A stretch of 64,000 nucleotides of DNA from assembly GCA_947168665.1 (NCBI GenBank), contig CAMVMX010000004.1, forward strand, positions 62,001-126,000. The letters are read 5' to 3'. Each line of letters opens with the position of its first letter. Position 1 is the first letter of the stretch. The notes beneath the pieces are model-generated. The model had not been told where the DNA came from. It ran no database searches and saw only the letters and a program-made list of their open reading frames with translations. Positions 62,201-64,000 of the stretch are shown one piece after another. The position numbers and the translations under genes were made by a program. The stretch comes from an uncultured Bacteroidales bacterium. Its GTDB lineage: Bacteria; Bacteroidota; Bacteroidia; Bacteroidales; P3.

Positions 62201-62730
62201 TAGTCGGTCAGGAGGGTATAGTCCAACACGTTGAGGCGGGGTTTGAGCAGGATGGCGCAGTCGCCTGTCAGGACATTATTCACAGCCTCGAGCAGGCTGC
62301 CCTCGTCGCCTTCGGCGTAACGGAGGGTGAGGAGGTGGCTCTTGCCGAAACGCACAAGGTCGGTGATGTCGAACTCCGTGACGGTGCCGGCGTCATGGCT
62401 GCAGCCCACAAACTTGTCGTCCACATAGAGGCCATAGCCGGGATAGGCCTTGAAACGGAAGTAGACGCGATAGTCGCGCCACTCCTTGGGGAACTCGTAG
62501 GTTTGGGCATACTCGGACACCCCAGTACTGTTGTTCACTTCCCAGTCCTCCATGAGGGAGAGGTAGTAGGGCGAGTCGTCGTAGCGGAGATGCTCGATAG
62601 CGTTCTCGTCATCGTATGTAACGACATTGGCACGCGGAGCCATCCGCAAATCATCCATGCCCTCCGGCTGCTGCGCCTGAGCCACACCGAGACACAGCAG
62701 CAGACCTACGGACAATGCAAATCTCTTCAT
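59209..62730 (-). CDS. Secreted GH2-like protein with replaced catalytic residues
   Basis: 1173 residues. Signal peptide MKRFALSVGLLLCLGVAQAQ. Layout follows the beta-galactosidase type of GH2: sugar-binding N-terminal domain (WRDYRVYFRFKAYPGYGLYV), immunoglobulin-like domain, TIM barrel (LNGRAITLRGINIGNYG ...), and a late beta-galactosidase domain. Then a CHB/HEX-like segment (YTLDGTAPTEKSALY) and a discoidin-like end. The active site is altered: the acid/base motif WSLGNE is WSLGES (397-402), and the nucleophile in CEYAHAMGN is replaced (LSFGDIEGN, Ser465). SHYP and DEAN motifs are also lost. Probably a binding protein, not an enzyme. Confidence 0.85.
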   Translation of the reverse strand: MKRFALSVGLLLCLGVAQAQQPEGMDDLRMAPRANVVTYDDENAIEHLRYDDSPYYLSLMEDWEVNNSTGVSEYAQTYEFPKEWRDYRVYFRFKAYPGYGLYVDDKFVGCSHDAGTVTEFDITDLVRFGKSHLLTLRYAEGDEGSLLEAVNNVLTGDCAILLKPRLNVLDYTLLTDYDAASSTGSYALDATLYNQRRKGKGYLELELWDPRGKQVEKLGKWCYFDNRTESTNTISSSLADVLPWTAETPRLYTAVIRLYNEKMELEDIVGTRFGFRKVAYDKNNLTLNGRAITLRGINIGNYGFLDPDEVKALRAEMVQMKCNNINAIHTTGLIPEDHKFYELCDELGFYVIVSANIFPWNDNGHLIATDNEYTDLFASRVRNLYGEYKNHPSIIAWSLGESRDNGVCMSAAYKALRQTDPSRPVLYAGAEYADNTDLIAPDRANVDLLRQFLAKPQSRPLVMLSFGDIEGNTFGGTAPLWQMVRDHASIQGGFYNCMVWQPFTRKPYLAELKQLYRPFDIQMTSVSADAAEFDITNLCDFRSLSDYRLDYVICSNLKPNVIAGDVTLSLKPGETKDIKLKIPKLTLYAGEELCIQFTLRQRNNTTSVPKNTVLYTAQFPLPSDNIPSQPLPLAGLKPLNVDRDSLHHLIIYNDNFSLQFDDSLGTITSLVYRGQPTVSGPVRLDFMRSPSPNDILDPNGLRQWQRVGLDHLKAEVLATNVRKIDNQSVGIDVLMRYGSDKDENLFDVRQTYLILASGDVLLSNDITVSEQVKNTARIGLLVPYDLRLDTAEWFGRNIESYIDRCAAGRIAQQFLPVAEMTYPYAGDHWAPHTYGNHTEVRWLALRNGATGLYADIIDTLCQFSIQHDTLHIDYRHTGIGGASAGMNLDETMLVKDHHYRFTLHLRPFDCMENNAQDFRRIIYPKVQSAIIEMPVITKNRDRFDGPIQVSIKCPTPKVEIRYTLDGTAPTEKSALYTKPFTLQSSTIVRARAFKKGETPSFVATQQFTFDYVVGCTFAHKPNTPYNKNAARALIDGQKGDVNDLSHGWLGFSGHDLQADFELGKAVTVGSVVLRFAHVPEAWVFAPAGVLVSVSADGKQFSEPVPAAITYNPSDQSMNTSQLQVVTVPVNTPNVRFVRIVARPLARIPEWHRAKGLHPWLMMDEIEIQETIEK

Positions 62731-62765
62731 ATCAATTTACTTGGCCCGACAGCCAAGCAGGGATA

Positions 62766-63359
62766 TTAATGTTTGAAAAAGTAACTGACGCTCACGCCAG
62801 CCTTGATATTCTGCAGCAGCAAGGGGCGGCGAATGGTCAACTCGCCATTCTCCCAACGGCTCACCTCGTCAAGGTGTATGCCCATATAGCCTACATAGGC
62901 GTTCACACAGAGATTGCGGTTGAAAGCATAGCGGACACCGGCATTGACACCCCACATCACGCCGCCTTTCTCAATCTTGATGGCGTTCTCGCCGCCGCTG
63001 GTGGAACCCAGGGGGATAGAATAGCCGACATAGACAGTGGAGAACGGAGTGAGCTGGCTGCGCAAATAATGGGTGCGGAGCTCAACAAAGACGGGCAGCT
63101 GGTTGAAAGCCCCGGTGGGATCTTTCATGAATTCGACACCCAGACCGACACCCGACTCCTTACGGATTTGCCAACCTCCCACGGCATAGAAGCCGTGGAG
63201 GGTTGCCTTATCCGAAAAAGCAGTCTTGTTGAGGTTGGTGGCAAAATCGTAGCCCCCTGCGACATAAAAGCCGTGCCAGTAAGGCTCGATGTGTTTCTGC
63301 TGGGCCTGCGTCGCCGCCAAAGTGACGACGGCAGCCAACAACAATAACGCTTTTTTCAT
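62766..63359 (-). CDS. Outer-membrane beta-barrel protein
   Basis: 197 residues. Signal peptide MKKALLLLAAVVTLAATQAQ. The mature part has strand-like segments ending in aromatic residues (GFYVAGGYDFATNL, GFYAVGGWQIRKESGVGLGVEF, STVYVGYSIPLG, MWGVNAGVRYAFN) and a C-terminal VSVSYFFKH, the terminal Phe-x-x pattern used by the BAM machinery. 25 nt downstream of the CoA-transferase gene and 35 nt upstream of the GH2-like gene. Confidence 0.82.
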   Translation of the reverse strand: MKKALLLLAAVVTLAATQAQQKHIEPYWHGFYVAGGYDFATNLNKTAFSDKATLHGFYAVGGWQIRKESGVGLGVEFMKDPTGAFNQLPVFVELRTHYLRSQLTPFSTVYVGYSIPLGSTSGGENAIKIEKGGVMWGVNAGVRYAFNRNLCVNAYVGYMGIHLDEVSRWENGELTIRRPLLLQNIKAGVSVSYFFKH

Positions 63360-63384
63360 AGTGTGGTATAATTTTGAGTGAGAA

Positions 63385-64000
63385 CTACTTCATCTCTTTC
63401 AGGTCGGGCGAAATGATGAGTGTTGCCTCGGTGGCAGCCTGCACCTGCTCGACAGTGAACTCAGGATTGATCTCAGTGAGAACAATACCCTTGGGGGTGA
63501 TTTCCATGACACCCATCTCGGTGATAATCATATTCACCTGGCCTTTGGCCGTGAGGGGCAGGGTGCATTTCTTCAAAATCTTGGGGTTGCCCTTGGCGGT
63601 GTGCTCCATGGCCAGGATGACCTTCTTGGCACCGACCAGCAAATCCATGGCGCCGCCCATGCCGGGGGTCTTCTTGCCGGGGATCATCCAGTTGGCGAGG
63701 TCGCCCTGCTCATCGACCTGCATGGCTCCGAGCACCGAGACATTCACATGGCCGCCACGGATAATGCCAAACGAAGTGGCACTGTCGAAAGTGCTGGCCT
63801 CGTCGGTGTAAGTGATGTAGCCGCCGCCGGCGTTGATCAGCCATGGGTCTTCCTTGCCCTCCTCGGGGGTGGGGCCCATACCAATCATACCGTTCTCCGA
63901 CTGGAGGATGACATGCACACCTTCGGGAAGATAGTTGGGGATCAGGGTGGGAAGTCCGATACCGAGGTTGACGACATCACCGTCTTTCAGCTCTTTGGCA
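63385..64000 (-). CDS. atoA: CoA-transferase subunit B (3-oxoacid/acetoacetate type), N-terminus beyond window edge
   Basis: Partial, about 204 residues to the window edge; it begins before the window's right end. Family I CoA-transferase beta subunit: NLGIGLPTLIPNYLPEGVHV leads to the active-site glutamate in QSENGMIGMGP. Later GGHVNVSVLGAMQVDEQGDL and PGMGGAMDLLVGAKKVI confirm it. The alpha subunit is probably next upstream, outside the window. Moves CoA between short acyl groups, for example acetoacetate or butyrate, in fermentation. Confidence 0.92.
   Translation of the reverse strand, partial: AKELKDGDVVNLGIGLPTLIPNYLPEGVHVILQSENGMIGMGPTPEEGKEDPWLINAGGGYITYTDEASTFDSATSFGIIRGGHVNVSVLGAMQVDEQGDLANWMIPGKKTPGMGGAMDLLVGAKKVILAMEHTAKGNPKILKKCTLPLTAKGQVNMIITEMGVMEITPKGIVLTEINPEFTVEQVQAATEATLIISPDLKEMK

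Overview
The window looks like part of a chromosome from a fairly GC-rich member of the Bacteroidota, most likely Bacteroidales. Four things point there: cell-surface proteins ending in type IX secretion sorting domains (types A and B), promoters with a TTG / N19-20 / TAnnTTTG layout instead of the sigma70 layout, Shine-Dalgarno-poor gene starts, and an rnfBCDGE cluster beginning with rnfB. Most of the window is ordinary core genome, with one accessory island (about 49.4-56.2 kb).

Layout. 1-2.4 kb, minus strand: a truncated secreted protein, a SPOR protein and a tandem universal stress protein. 3.1-7.6 kb: an Rnf ion-pumping ferredoxin:NAD oxidoreductase operon (rnfB, C, D, G, E) in which the expected rnfA is missing. 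7.8-21.9 kb: a small secreted protein and three very large surface proteins (two type B gliding-motility-type, one type A with fibronectin III modules), plus a degenerate UspA-like protein translationally coupled to the second. 21.9-26.5 kb: dnaG, a sigma54-type activator and aroA. 26.8-29.3 kb, minus strand: a small secreted protein, a lipoprotein and a two-gene chromate transporter. 29.4-36.5 kb: yajC, then a TetR-controlled TolC/adaptor/RND efflux operon ending in a PII-like gene. 36.9-49.4 kb: TPR protein, topA, a glycosyltransferase fused to a decayed sugar-phosphate transferase, an outer-membrane barrel, coaD, recG, a GNAT, mltG, the SRP RNA gene, a ZIP transporter and prfB.

The accessory island (49.4-55.2 kb, minus strand) holds two paralogous TIR / PEGA-like / FGE-fold (C-type lectin) proteins, a two-TM protein with two Rossmann (RCK/TrkA-like) domains and a C-terminal RyR-like domain, and a free-standing RyR protein. 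I read it as a candidate immune system: the FGE-fold domain senses, the TIR domain makes an NAD-derived signal, and an RyR-gated membrane protein is the effector. The last roughly 100 nt of both TIR genes look like the variable region of a diversity-generating retroelement, but no reverse transcriptase or template repeat is in the window. The flanks carry a dispersed element with inverted termini, one copy of which supplies the last codons and the stop of the channel-like gene, and a kilobase of satellite-like tandem repeats.

56.2-64 kb, minus strand: a tightly packed series (CoA-transferase beta subunit, outer-membrane barrel, GH2-like protein with its catalytic residues replaced, TcdA, and two paralogous lipoproteins).
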